Source: Leptolyngbyaceae cyanobacterium SM1_4_3 (GTDB lineage: Bacteria > Cyanobacteriota > Cyanobacteriia > Elainellales > Elainellaceae). From it: a stretch of DNA of 56,561 nucleotides. Both the position numbers and the translations under genes were made by a program. The notes beneath the pieces were generated by a model that was not told the origin of the DNA, did no database searches, and was given only the letters and a program-made list of their open reading frames with translations. Shown here piece after piece: positions 7,771 through 16,885 of this stretch. Numbering within the stretch: the first letter of the stretch is position 1; each line of letters starts with the position of its first letter. The stretch is from assembly GCA_012031415.1 (NCBI GenBank), contig JAAUTN010000007.1, positions 1-56,561 on the forward strand, given 5' to 3'.

Positions 7771-8379
7771 ATGTCAGACCTACTTCTCCTAAATTCTGCC
7801 GTCTCCACTCAATCCTGCGGCTCCTTTTGGCGCTATTTGGAAAAACCAATCACTGGGCTATTGTTAACGCTTTCCCTGAGCTTAATGGTCGAGGGATTCC
7901 CCATTGTAAAGGCGCATGGGGCTGAAGTGCCAGAACTAGCCGATCGGTCTACATTAGACGTGACAAATGTAGTCGATCGGTCTATCGATTTGGCTCAATC
8001 TGGATCAGCAATCCAACAGGCTTTACCAGATGGCACTTATGTCTTTGGACAGTCTCCAGAAGCCAATCAGGTTGGCTCAACTTATTTAGTATTTGAGGCA
8101 AATGACGAGCAAATTGTTGGAGCATTTTATATGCCAGCTTCTGCCTTTGACTGTTTCTATGGTGAGCCGGAGGTTGAGCATTTGGAACTGACGGTAGTGA
8201 ATAGTGAAGACCAGTCTGAATACTCTTACACTGTGGAGATGCAGCAAGACACGAATGTTGCAACTGTTGGCAATTCGGCGATCGCCCCTCTACACCTAGC
8301 GGGCTACCATCAGCTTGAGACGCTTAGCCCCAACGATCACAGAATCTTGGCGGCCTGCAAGGTTGCCCAGCAGCAATAA
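7771..8379 (+). CDS. Exported hypothetical protein
   Basis: The protein has 202 residues. A hydrophobic segment at about 28-44 (ITGLLLTLSLSLMVEGFPIV) acts as signal peptide or anchor after a 27-residue cytoplasmic lead. The mature part contains LPDGTYVFGQSPEANQVGST and a YLVFEAND..IVGAFYMP strand pair, a pattern I associate with conserved cyanobacterial exported proteins of unknown role. Two cysteines (CFYGE, AACKV) could pair. It lies 119 bp upstream of the M48-like gene on the same strand. Confidence 0.7.
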   Translation: MSDLLLLNSAVSTQSCGSFWRYLEKPITGLLLTLSLSLMVEGFPIVKAHGAEVPELADRSTLDVTNVVDRSIDLAQSGSAIQQALPDGTYVFGQSPEANQVGSTYLVFEANDEQIVGAFYMPASAFDCFYGEPEVEHLELTVVNSEDQSEYSYTVEMQQDTNVATVGNSAIAPLHLAGYHQLETLSPNDHRILAACKVAQQQ

Positions 8380-8497
8380 CTGAGCAAAACTAAAATACTG
8401 AATTCTTATTTCGTAAGATCCCTGGGTAGAAGAAAATGGGCAATATACAAGGTGGTGATACCCCTGAATCGTTTCACATCTACCCCGGTGGAGCAAC

Positions 8498-11074
8498 ATG
8501 GAAGATTTTTCTGACTCCGCTCAGTTGGGCGCGACTCCTTCTAATTTCAATGATCCCGACCAGCCCTTGAATTCGTCTCTGGATGAAGGGCTAAAAGCCT
8601 TGAAGCAAAAGAATTATGCAGCAGCGATCGCCTACCTGAAGCCAGCGCTGCAAGCAACTCGCCAGTCAACCGTGCTGAGAGCGCAAATAGGACTGGTGAA
8701 GGCCTATCAAGGAACTGGGCAAGTTGAGCAGGCGATCGCACTTTGCCAAACCCTTTCAACCAGCACCGACCCGCGCACTCGTTCGTGGGCAGTTCAAACC
8801 CTGTCGGATTTTGCTCAACGCTATCCCCAGGCAAATTTAGCCCTTCGTGGGTCCTTTCGCTCAACTCGCACCCCTGCTGCACCCCATACACCCTCACCTT
8901 TGGTGGAACCTATAGATCGAACAGGGTTCATCCCCTCAGAAAATTTATCTGAAATCTCAGATCCAGGTTTGGCTGAGGCAGATACGACAGGATTTGTGCC
9001 GCTCAACCCAAATCCTTCGACTGTTCGCTCAACCCCAATTCCTCCTGTTGAAAACCATCCAGTGGTTCAGTCTCCTGACGTTGGAGAGACAGCGGGAACC
9101 GAACCCAAGATTCAAGCTGATGAGATTCAAACTGAGCAGGACGATTTAGCTAATCCGTTTGTCTTGTCTGCTGATGCAGAAGACTCCAGAGCAGATTTTG
9201 CCTCTGACGTGCCAACTCAGATTCAGATGCACACTCAGCTTCAGCCCGATTCATCTGAATTTCGGACTACCGATCCTCAAATTGATTCAGCAACTGGCTA
9301 TTTTCCGGTGTGGCGGCAGGCAGGCAGAGCGCAACGCTGGACACCGCTAGGCACAGTGAAGCAGTGGCGACTGTGGCTAGTCCAAATTGGAACGGCGATC
9401 GCCCTATTCTGGATCATTCAAGCCGTTCTACAAGCGACACACGCAACCGCAAATGCTGTCTTTTCTACGCTACGTCTATATCGATTCGTCACCTACGGTT
9501 TTGATCCGACCTGGTGGATTGTTTACTCGCTCGTTGCCTTGTTTTGTGCTTCTCCCTGGCTACTAAATTTTTTGCTGCGACGATTTTATGGGCTGAAGTC
9601 GCTGAACCTTTCCCGGTTAGAGAACTACAGCCCAGAATCAGCCAGAGTATTAAAGCGAATCTGTAGTCAACGACGTTGGCCAGTACCAGCGCTAGGCATT
9701 TTGCCAACTGCTGCTCCACTTGCTCTAACCTATGGCTGTCTGCCGCGCAAAGCCTGCATTGTTGTTAGTCAAGGGTTGTTGGAACAGCTTGCCGATGATG
9801 AAATTGCAGCTATTTATGCAGGTGAACTGGGTCACATCGCTCATTGGGATTTCGCGATTTTGTCGCTGGTGACACTGGTGATGCAGATTCCCTATTTGCT
9901 TTATTGGCAGGTGGCTCAGTGGGGCGATCGCCAGCAAAATCCTTTTATACGGGGCAGTCTGGCGGTGATTTCAGCCATTAGCTACTGGCTATATCGAGCT
10001 TTGCGTTGGTCAGGGCTATGGCTATCGCGGCTGCGGGTTTATTACAGCGATCGCACTGCTGTCGAGATTACTGGAAATCCCAATGCTCTAACCAGAGCGC
10101 TGCTCAAAATTGCCATTGGGACTGCCGAAGAAATCCGCCGCCAAAAACAAACTAGCAATCTGTTAGAGAGTTTTGAAATGCTTACGCCTTTGGGCTATCA
10201 AACTGCTTTAAGTCTTGGCAGTGTTTATGCCCATCTCCCGCTAGAGCAAGTTCTGGAATGGGATCGGAGTAATCCCTATCGCAACTGGCTAGCCGTTAAC
10301 AATGCTCATCCACCACTGGGCGATCGCCTCCAACTTCTAGCCTTCTATGCTCGTCACTGGCGGCTGGAAACCGAACTAGATTTGAATACCAAACCCGTCT
10401 ACGTTTCGTCACGCTGGTCACGGCGATTTGGACTTCAAGTTGCTCCTTTTCTAGGTATGCCGTTAGGAATTTTGGCTGCTGTGGCGCTGTGGCTCGTCGG
10501 TGGAGTTGCAGGTTTAGCGCAAATTTCGAGTTTGGAGTGGCTTTGGGGCGATCGCGGCATCCTCATAGCACTAATTCCGATTGGCTTTAGCATTGGCACC
10601 TTCCTGCGAATCAACCCCTTCTTTCCTGATATCAAGCCCTCCAACCTAAAAGTTGAGCCATCACTGCCAGACTTGCTCAAGAATCCAGCGGCCTTGCCCA
10701 TTGACAGCCTACCTGTACAGCTTCAGGGCAAGTTACTAGGCCGTCAGGGAATTGGGAATTGGCTAGGGCAAGACCTGATCCTAGATACCCAAACAGGTTT
10801 GATCAAGATTCATCATTGCTCTCAACTGGGTCAACTGGGCTTGCTGCCGCAGTCTCTTCGCCCCAGTGAGCTAGTCCATCGCTCCATCACCGTAAAGGGA
10901 TGGTTTCGTCGGGGTGCGACTCCCTGGATCGATCTGGAATTGCTCCAAACTCAGCGAGATCATGCCGTTGGTGGCATTCGCAAAGTTCAAAGCGCTCATC
11001 CCATCTGGTCTACTCTTTTGGCTTCTTTAGCGGCTCTGCTGGGTACCTATCTAATCGTCCGAGGTGGCTATTGA
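8498..11074 (+). CDS. M48-family-like membrane protein, metal site degenerate
   Basis: The protein has 858 residues; GGTGGAG precedes the ATG. Residues 20-110 are TPR-like helices (LKALKQKNYAAAIAYLKPAL). A low-complexity linker runs to about 260, then membrane segments (near 295-365) lead into an M48 peptidase-like core and two more membrane segments near 655-705, with a C-terminal domain after that. In M48 enzymes the zinc site is HExxH plus a downstream Glu. Here the motif reads GELGH (442-446): the first His is Gly. The region that normally reads SRxxExxAD is SRLRVYYSD (Asp 518), lacking the Glu ligand. Proteolysis is therefore doubtful. Its 3' end overlaps the convergent EamA gene by 65 bp. 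Confidence 0.8.
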   Translation: MEDFSDSAQLGATPSNFNDPDQPLNSSLDEGLKALKQKNYAAAIAYLKPALQATRQSTVLRAQIGLVKAYQGTGQVEQAIALCQTLSTSTDPRTRSWAVQTLSDFAQRYPQANLALRGSFRSTRTPAAPHTPSPLVEPIDRTGFIPSENLSEISDPGLAEADTTGFVPLNPNPSTVRSTPIPPVENHPVVQSPDVGETAGTEPKIQADEIQTEQDDLANPFVLSADAEDSRADFASDVPTQIQMHTQLQPDSSEFRTTDPQIDSATGYFPVWRQAGRAQRWTPLGTVKQWRLWLVQIGTAIALFWIIQAVLQATHATANAVFSTLRLYRFVTYGFDPTWWIVYSLVALFCASPWLLNFLLRRFYGLKSLNLSRLENYSPESARVLKRICSQRRWPVPALGILPTAAPLALTYGCLPRKACIVVSQGLLEQLADDEIAAIYAGELGHIAHWDFAILSLVTLVMQIPYLLYWQVAQWGDRQQNPFIRGSLAVISAISYWLYRALRWSGLWLSRLRVYYSDRTAVEITGNPNALTRALLKIAIGTAEEIRRQKQTSNLLESFEMLTPLGYQTALSLGSVYAHLPLEQVLEWDRSNPYRNWLAVNNAHPPLGDRLQLLAFYARHWRLETELDLNTKPVYVSSRWSRRFGLQVAPFLGMPLGILAAVALWLVGGVAGLAQISSLEWLWGDRGILIALIPIGFSIGTFLRINPFFPDIKPSNLKVEPSLPDLLKNPAALPIDSLPVQLQGKLLGRQGIGNWLGQDLILDTQTGLIKIHHCSQLGQLGLLPQSLRPSELVHRSITVKGWFRRGATPWIDLELLQTQRDHAVGGIRKVQSAHPIWSTLLASLAALLGTYLIVRGGY

Positions 11075-12008
11075 ATATTTGAGGTGGCTTCTGAAACTGG
11101 GGTAGCTCCTGAGGCGGCGATCGCACCCCCACTAGAATCACAGCCGCCCCAAAAATTACCTGCATCCCCGGATTTTCTCGAAAGAGCAAAAGTGCCAAAA
11201 TTCCTGAACCGACGGGTTCAGCCAAAATCGTCAGCGTCACCAGGGTAGGGGAAATCCAGCGCACCGCCCAATTAAAGCTGGTGTGACCAATTAGCTGAGG
11301 AAAGATCGCCATCAGCGCAATCCAGAGATAAACCTGACTGGGATACCCGACATAGCCAACTCCAAAAATCAGCGGTAAAGGCAGCAAAACCAGGGCGGCT
11401 GTTGTGTAAGTCAGAACAACGTGACTGCTAATCCCCAATCCCTGCCGTTGAGCCTCTCGCCCCAGCAAAAAATATAGGCTGACTGCCACAGACCCGGCTA
11501 CTGCCAGAAAATTACCCAGCAGTGGATTGCTGGTGGTGCTACCATCCAAACTGCCCAGTCCGAGCAACAGGCTGCCAATTAGGGCGATCGCAATCCCAAC
11601 ACTGGCTTTTAGCGATGGCTTTTCGCCAAACCAGAGCCAGGACAACATCGCAACCCAAACCGGATTGGTTGTCACCAGCGCAGTAGAGGCAGCAACCGAG
11701 GTGTAAGACAAAGAAGTGATCCAACTGGCAAAATGAACTGCCAGAAAGCAGCCCGCTGCCACCGAACAGCCCAACGCACCGCGTTGAAACTGGGAAATCC
11801 GAAAACTTCCCCAGGCTGGGATTAGAAATAGTGCTGCCAGAGTCAAGCGCGAGGCTGCTAGCACCAAGCTAAAGCCGACACCGCCAACCTCGACTACTTC
11901 GAGTGCTAATCGAATAAATATTGCAGCAGTTGAGGCAGAGAGTACACCTACCGTGAGAATCAAGCCAACTTTCCATTGAGCAGGTTGAGTAAATGCAGTG
12001 TCTTTCAT
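11010..12008 (-). CDS. EamA/DMT-superfamily transporter
   Basis: The 332-residue integral membrane protein has about ten hydrophobic helices arranged as two EamA repeats. Repeat 1 includes ASTAAIFIRLALE and SYTSVAASTALVTTNPVWVA; repeat 2 includes SPTLVTLTILAEPVGSGILA. These match drug/metabolite transporter proteins of the inner membrane that export small metabolites. The substrate cannot be told. The C-terminal 25 residues (PPQELPQFQKPPQIF) are non-membrane and encoded within the 65-bp antisense overlap with the M48-like gene. Confidence 0.85.
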   Translation of the reverse strand: MKDTAFTQPAQWKVGLILTVGVLSASTAAIFIRLALEVVEVGGVGFSLVLAASRLTLAALFLIPAWGSFRISQFQRGALGCSVAAGCFLAVHFASWITSLSYTSVAASTALVTTNPVWVAMLSWLWFGEKPSLKASVGIAIALIGSLLLGLGSLDGSTTSNPLLGNFLAVAGSVAVSLYFLLGREAQRQGLGISSHVVLTYTTAALVLLPLPLIFGVGYVGYPSQVYLWIALMAIFPQLIGHTSFNWAVRWISPTLVTLTILAEPVGSGILALLLFRENPGMQVIFGAAVILVGVRSPPQELPQFQKPPQIFNSHLGRLDRYPAEPLKKPKE

Positions 12009-12082
12009 AGAACTGAAGCATACTCAACGCCTGCGTAAAGAAGGATACCTTGCCCACGCTTACACAAAAACAACCTTTAAGA

Positions 12083-12155
12083 CTGGGGCGCTAGGATTCG
12101 AACCTAGGGAATGGCGGGACCAAAACCCGCTGCCTTACCACTTGGCTACGCCCCA
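12083..12155 (-). tRNA. trnQ: tRNA-Gln (TTG)
   Basis: On the reverse strand the acceptor stem TGGGGCG pairs with CGCCCCA over 7 bp, with discriminator G. The D-arm is GCCAAGTGGTAAGGC, the anticodon stem-loop GCGGGTTTTGGTCCCGC gives anticodon TTG, and the T-loop is GGTTCGAATCC. No CCA is encoded. It matches the cyanobacterial tRNA-Gln type. Confidence 0.95.
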
Positions 12156-12322
12156 ACAACGAAGCCTTGTTAATCTTATCAGTTCATTCCCCAAATGTGT
12201 CAAGCAAATCAAAAAGATAATTTCCCATAAAATTCTAGCTAAGTTTCAGTAATGCTTCGGTACTTATTCCACCTGTCGATGTAGATATGTAGCGTAAGGT
12301 GTTTCAGTAAATACAGACTCCA

Positions 12323-12991
12323 ATGAAGTATTCCCCTCTGTTTTCCGCTTTCTTGATTGTCTCGGCAATAGCTGTCTCAGCTTGTGGTTCGTTATCCACC
12401 GATTCAACGGAGACTCAATCTCCCTCCCCCGCGTCCCCGCTGACTGCTTCTCCTGATGCTGCCGCCTCTCCTGATGCTGCCGCCTCTCCTGACGCAACTT
12501 CTGCTCCTGAAAGTCCTTCGGCACCAGCCTCTCCCGCTCCTGACAGTTCTGCCTCATCAAGTGCAACGACCTACCAGGAGCCAAACGACCTTTTCCAGAT
12601 CTCCTTCCCAGAAGGCTACACTCATCAGGAGACTGGCAGCGGTATTGCGTTTGTCTCCGCTGATCAAGGTTTTGGCGGTTCGGTTGACTTTGGTTCTGCT
12701 CAAGGACAGCAATTGAGTACAGAGGAACTGGAGGAATCGCTGAAACAAGAATATGAAAATCGGCTTGAAGATGTAGCGTGGCAGGATTCTCAAATTCAAC
12801 CCGATGGCAGCATTCGAGTTGATTGGGTCGGTCGAGATACTGATGGCAATGATCTGGACGCAATCAGCTTTGTTGAACAGCGTGGCGACACGATTTTTAT
12901 CCTTAACCTGTATGGCATTAATAAGGCATATGCTGATTACAATGCTGATGCTGAAACAATTGTTGGCAGCTATCGAGTTCGCCAGCAGTAA
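12323..12991 (+). CDS. Predicted lipoprotein, PsbP/DUF1795-like
   Basis: The protein has 222 residues. Residues 1-21 form a lipoprotein signal with lipobox VSAC, so Cys21 is probably acylated. A Pro/Ser/Ala linker follows (residues 30-88) and contains a five-residue tandem, ASPDA, encoded by a 15-bp repeat. The C-terminal domain from about residue 89 (DLFQISFPEGYTHQET) resembles PsbP/DUF1795-type folds in exported cyanobacterial proteins. Photosystem function cannot be inferred from this. It converges on the aldose epimerase-like gene, with a palindromic repeat between the stops. Confidence 0.75.
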   Translation: MKYSPLFSAFLIVSAIAVSACGSLSTDSTETQSPSPASPLTASPDAAASPDAAASPDATSAPESPSAPASPAPDSSASSSATTYQEPNDLFQISFPEGYTHQETGSGIAFVSADQGFGGSVDFGSAQGQQLSTEELEESLKQEYENRLEDVAWQDSQIQPDGSIRVDWVGRDTDGNDLDAISFVEQRGDTIFILNLYGINKAYADYNADAETIVGSYRVRQQ

Positions 12992-13014
12992 TGGGGCATA
13001 AAAAGCTTCAATTT

Positions 13015-13074
13015 CCTGTGGGATGGGTATCTTGCCCGTCCTAATAGACTAGGTGGAATTCTTCATCCCACAGG
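13015..13074. repeat. MITE-like inverted repeat, copy 2, at convergent gene ends
   Basis: It begins CCTGTGGGATGGGTATCTTG and ends CATCCCACAGG, so the outer arms pair while the centre is diverged. It fills almost the whole gap between two convergent stops and could act as a bidirectional terminator. It shares its left half with copies at 270-337, 54301-54360 and 54779-54832. Confidence 0.7.
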
Positions 13075-13080
13075 ACGCAC

Positions 13081-13947
13081 TTAACGTTCAACGGTTAACT
13101 GTACGAAGGTTTCTAAAGTTTCGCCTGATGCTAAATGAATCAAGCGATCGCCTGTATTCAAGGCATTCCGAGGAGCGCTCCAAGGCTCCAAACAATAAAA
13201 ATCCTTTCCTTTGACCGTCCAAAACACTAGCATTGAGTAGTGTGGCTCATAATCTAGCTTTAGCCGAGTTTGTTGCTCCAAATCAGTGACCGCTGCTGAC
13301 TGGCTAGAAAGATCTCTAAACGAAGCATCAATTTCGTCCAGTTCAAAATCAAATTGTCCAGAGAAAGATTGGACAGATTTATCTCGCTGGTTTTGAAATT
13401 GGCTAGAAGGAATTTCAAACTGAAGTTGAGTTTTATTAGAAACCTGAAAGTAGGGATGTAGCCCTGTTGAGAAGGGCATTGCCTCAGCAGAATGGTTAAC
13501 GTAGCGCTGATGAATTTCCAGGCTGTTGCCCTGTAAACGATAAGTAAAGATCAGCTGAAAGTCAAATGGGTAGACGGCGCGAGTCTGGTCATTGCTGTTT
13601 AGCACCAGCGTAATGCTGACCATGTTTTGGGTGACTCGATCGGTCACATCCCAGGGCAGATCGCGGGCAAAACCGTGCTGCTTTAGCGTGTAGGATTGTC
13701 CCTGGTAAGTGTAGGTGTTGTCCGGCAGGTTGCCGCAAATAGGGAACAAAATAGGAATGCCGCCGCGTACCGTCAGTTCAGGGTTAGCAAATCGTTCTGT
13801 ATCAAGGTAAAGCATTTCTCGACCGCGAACTTGCCAACTGGTGATGATGCCGCCTCGTTCTGGGACAACCTCCAAGCGAGACTGGGCAGTCTGGTCAGAG
13901 AGGATGTAGATCTTATATTGCTTCTGCTCAAGGTCGATCGCAAACAC
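13081..13947 (-). CDS. Aldose 1-epimerase (mutarotase) family protein
   Basis: The protein has 288 residues. I chose GTG 13947, preceded by GGGAG at good spacing; a TTG at 13986 would add 13 residues without a clear site. The sequence shows the galactose-mutarotase-like beta-sandwich: RGGIPILFPICGNLPDNTY near the N-terminus, KQHGFARDLPWDV, then FSTGLHPYFQV (His in the usual substrate-binding position) and YCLEPWSAPRNAL near the end, with the Glu expected as the catalytic base. It probably interconverts anomers of a hexose or hexose-6-phosphate in the cytoplasm. It lies 30 bp upstream of the lipoprotein stop, tail to tail. Confidence 0.85.
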   Translation of the reverse strand: MFAIDLEQKQYKIYILSDQTAQSRLEVVPERGGIITSWQVRGREMLYLDTERFANPELTVRGGIPILFPICGNLPDNTYTYQGQSYTLKQHGFARDLPWDVTDRVTQNMVSITLVLNSNDQTRAVYPFDFQLIFTYRLQGNSLEIHQRYVNHSAEAMPFSTGLHPYFQVSNKTQLQFEIPSSQFQNQRDKSVQSFSGQFDFELDEIDASFRDLSSQSAAVTDLEQQTRLKLDYEPHYSMLVFWTVKGKDFYCLEPWSAPRNALNTGDRLIHLASGETLETFVQLTVER

Positions 13948-14016
13948 AGGCTTCTCCCAATTCCACACTGTGACTATAGCAATCAAGCGTCACTGGTGGG
14001 CATGAAGAGTAGAGCC

Positions 14017-16002
14017 TTACTCGCCACCCACACCCACCCGTTCAGTCTGAATTTGCAGTTCGGGTTGCGAGTGCTGTATCGCGTTTATTTCAGTATTCTC
14101 CCTGGAGGCATCAGGAAGTTCGACATCTGGCCAGGCATGAAGTGATTTAGCATCATCCGTAACATTTTCAGGAGGTGGTTCTGATGTGAAAGGCTCTGAT
14201 GGTGCGACAGGCGTTTCTTCTGGCTGCGCCTGATGGAGCCATGTCTCACCGGAAGAAGCATCCGGATAGGTGATGAAAGAATCAGAAGGTTGGGACAGCT
14301 CAGATGGAACTAAGGGCTGATCTGGTTCGGGTACAGAAGATTCCGGTACAGAAGGTTCAGGTACAGAAGGTTCTGCCGGGATTTCTGAAGGAGGAATTTC
14401 CGAGGGCGCATCTTGCGATCGCTTATTCAACACCACCGGGGACTGCATGGGCTGAGCGAACGCACCAGAAGCCTGCTGTATGTGCTGCATAATCTGGTCT
14501 GCTTTTTCGCCTGCAACAATTTCTGGTTTGTCTTGTCGCACCTCTACAGGCAAGAACTCTAGCCGCATCTGGTTCTCTCGCAAAGAGACTTTGAGGACAG
14601 CCGTATCATAATCGCTGGCTATAGTGCTGTGGGTGCTGTCAGGACTGTCGCTGTGGGTAAAGATGAAATTACCGAGGGAATAGGCGATCGCCCTTCCCTT
14701 GTAGATTTCTGCGCCTTGCAGCACATTAGGGTGATATCCCACCACCAGGTCAGCGCCCTGGTCAATCGCCAGATGCGCCAGGTCTACCTGTAAACGAGTT
14801 GGGTATGCTTCTAGCTCCTGGCTCCAGTGATAATTTACTACAACCCAATCTACCTGATTGCGAATTGCTTTGATGTCTGCGGCGACTCGGCGTTCAGGAT
14901 TAGCATTAACTCCGGCCGCCCTGTCTCTAGCTGCATTCAAGTCCGAATCTGAATAACCCAAATAAGCAATACGCTGTCCTTTTACATCTAGAATCTCCGG
15001 ACGACTTGCCTCGCGGCGGTTTCGTCCGGCTCCGACCGAGTAAATGCCAAACTGCTCCAGGGTTTCCAACGTTTTCTCTAGCCCATTTGCTCCTTCCTCC
15101 ATCACCTGATTGCTAGCTAGAGTGACCAAGTTGATGCGGTTATCGATTAGCGTTTGAAGCTGTTCAGGGGCTATTTCATCCTCTAAAGAATCTGGCTTGA
15201 TCTGCACCAGCGGCGCATCCAGGTGAGCCGTAGCAATATCAGCCTGACTAGACTGATTTCTTTCCGCCGAGCTAGCCCGAAGCGTGGACGTAGCTCCCAG
15301 GGTTCCTAAGGCAGCCTCATCCCCAAAAGTCAGTGTGACAGTCGGATCGTGGGAATTTAGAACAGGCTGTTGAAATACCGTTACCTCATCCTGTGCGGTT
15401 TGAACGGTATTAGTCCGCTGAGAGTCTGGCTGGGATGCACTCACTGTAGGTGATTCAGACTGTCCAGACTGGGCAGCTAAAGCTTCAGTATGCTGAATTA
15501 ACACTTCAAATCCGCAGCCGACCAGAAATGCTGCCGCCGCCGAGCCGCTGAGTAGCAAAGATCGAGATCGAAGCTGCTGACTCACAGAAGGAATTGATGG
15601 AGAGGCTTGCTGTCGCCTAACAAGGGCAGCACTGCGAGCGGCAGGCAGCAGCGGCGACTGATTTGAGGCACGGCTGGCTGGCGTATTAATGCGAACAGAC
15701 TGCTTCCAAGCGATCGCTGAGGTGCCTGCCCGTTGAGCTACAATTTGCACTCCTTTGATCTGACTGGAGTTGAGTTTCCAGAGACGGTGACAAATAAACC
15801 GAATCAGGCGATCGCGCTCAGGCAATCGCTCAAATTCTACGATTATCTTCAAGTAACCAGGACTACCCGCGCCTACCCGTGCGTAGATTCCCTGGGGAGT
15901 AAGGCAATCATTGAGCCAGTGGGCGATCGCCTGCACGTCCCCTACGCTTGCCAAGTTGACTACAGACGGCGGATACGAGCCGACACCATTCTGATTAGCC
16001 AT
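14017..16002 (-). CDS. CapA-like metallophosphatase-fold protein with altered active site
   Basis: The protein has 661 residues. Residues 1-101 form an unfamiliar alpha/beta N-terminal domain (LNDCLTPQGIYARVGAGSPG), then one membrane segment near 148-168. A CapA/PGA_cap domain spans about 225-490 and a Pro/Ser/Glu-rich tail follows, with PSVPEPSVPESSVPEP repeats. CapA motifs are recognisable but changed: TLTFGDEAALG keeps the Asp; the usual ANxE is AHLD; the usual NNHxxD is SNQVME (near 297); HPH is HPNVLQ (near 427), although YSLGNFIF is intact. It is probably anchored in the cytoplasmic membrane with the phosphatase-like domain outside. Catalytic activity is doubtful. Confidence 0.75.
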   Translation of the reverse strand: MANQNGVGSYPPSVVNLASVGDVQAIAHWLNDCLTPQGIYARVGAGSPGYLKIIVEFERLPERDRLIRFICHRLWKLNSSQIKGVQIVAQRAGTSAIAWKQSVRINTPASRASNQSPLLPAARSAALVRRQQASPSIPSVSQQLRSRSLLLSGSAAAAFLVGCGFEVLIQHTEALAAQSGQSESPTVSASQPDSQRTNTVQTAQDEVTVFQQPVLNSHDPTVTLTFGDEAALGTLGATSTLRASSAERNQSSQADIATAHLDAPLVQIKPDSLEDEIAPEQLQTLIDNRINLVTLASNQVMEEGANGLEKTLETLEQFGIYSVGAGRNRREASRPEILDVKGQRIAYLGYSDSDLNAARDRAAGVNANPERRVAADIKAIRNQVDWVVVNYHWSQELEAYPTRLQVDLAHLAIDQGADLVVGYHPNVLQGAEIYKGRAIAYSLGNFIFTHSDSPDSTHSTIASDYDTAVLKVSLRENQMRLEFLPVEVRQDKPEIVAGEKADQIMQHIQQASGAFAQPMQSPVVLNKRSQDAPSEIPPSEIPAEPSVPEPSVPESSVPEPDQPLVPSELSQPSDSFITYPDASSGETWLHQAQPEETPVAPSEPFTSEPPPENVTDDAKSLHAWPDVELPDASRENTEINAIQHSQPELQIQTERVGVGGE

Positions 16003-16505
16003 TGGGTTTATTCCTCACCATCTCACCGAAATTAAGCTATCTGGAAATTAAATTTCATTTACTAAATCAATTAGCAAACCAGCAGACAAGAATTTCTTCT
16101 GCCCACTAAAATCTTGCTCCATTTTTGACTAATCCACAATCTAGATCCTGGGAATATCCGTAATTAAAGCATTGGCAGGGATGTTGTCCTACACCAATTT
16201 CTCCATATTGTTCAGGCATTCTAAGCAGACTAACCCATGAGACGCATGAATTCCTAACAAGAACACTACAGAAACTTGATAGGAACTTAACAAATTTTCG
16301 TTCTTCACCGTACAGAATTGGGTGAAGAGTTCAAACTCAATTGCTGCCATTCAGGGATGTCAAATCAGGCTCGTTTGTAAGTGACCGATATCACAGCCTA
16401 GAGCTTTGTAGGATCACAACCCCCAAGCGATCTCAGTCAGTCATCTAGTGCTGTAAATCATTGATATTAGTAGTTACAGTTCACTGATAAGGATGCCCCA
16501 GCCAT
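16003..16505. other. Intergenic region between divergent genes
   Basis: About 500 bp between the CapA-like gene and the 68-residue ORF, AT-rich with no credible ORF. It must hold promoters for both directions. The only recognisable site is the CRP-like palindrome at 16380-16395. Confidence 0.5.
16380..16395. promoter_or_regulatory. Candidate cAMP-receptor-protein (SyCRP1-type) site
   Basis: The site reads AGTGA-CCGATA-TCACA against the CRP-family consensus TGTGA-N6-TCACA, with one mismatch in the left arm. It lies 110 bp upstream of the 68-residue ORF. Confidence 0.35.
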
Positions 16506-16712
16506 ATGATCGGTAGACTTGTCCAATCAGCTTTCCAAACAGGCTGCCTTAGCGTTGAATCTGAAGGTTTGATCCGTCAGGTCTTAGCAATGAGGGGCTA
16601 TCAATCAGCAGATCTGGCAGCTTTAGAGCGGCTTTACGATGCCGTTCACACCGGACAAATCCAGCGAGAAGCCCATGGGAGGGTAAATTTGCTCAGTCCT
16701 TTGCCCAACTAG
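16506..16712 (+). CDS. Small conserved-type hypothetical protein
   Basis: The 68 residues have no signal peptide or membrane segment. LSVESEGLIRQVLAMRGY followed by DLAALERLYDAVHTGQIQRE gives two amphipathic helices of the kind seen in small conserved cyanobacterial proteins. AAGGA lies 14 bases upstream of the ATG. A strong terminator follows at 16782-16840, which supports it as a real transcription unit. Function unknown. Confidence 0.6.
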   Translation: MIGRLVQSAFQTGCLSVESEGLIRQVLAMRGYQSADLAALERLYDAVHTGQIQREAHGRVNLLSPLPN

Positions 16713-16781
16713 AATCGTGAAGTAGGCAAGTTCATTTGCCTGATTGCTTTTCAGGCAACATTGACAAAAAAATAATTCAGG

Positions 16782-16840
16782 AAAACCCTTGACCCGATAC
16801 AAGTAGCTTTGTCTATTTTCTCCAGGTCGAGGGTTTTTTA
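16782..16840 (+). terminator. Rho-independent-type terminator
   Basis: AAAACCCTTGACC (16782-16794) pairs with GGTCGAGGGTTTT (16825-16837) with one mismatch, and the right arm runs into a T6 tract. A smaller hairpin, AGGCAA/TTGCCT, precedes it. It closes the 68-residue gene. Confidence 0.7.
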
Positions 16841-16885
16841 GCTTTTGTGACTCAATTTTGATGCGTCAGCATATCCTAATAAGGC

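Noticed and set aside
11998-12252. 84-codon frame crossing the tRNA-Gln gene
   Set aside because: It overlaps a clear tRNA on the other strand and the EamA start.
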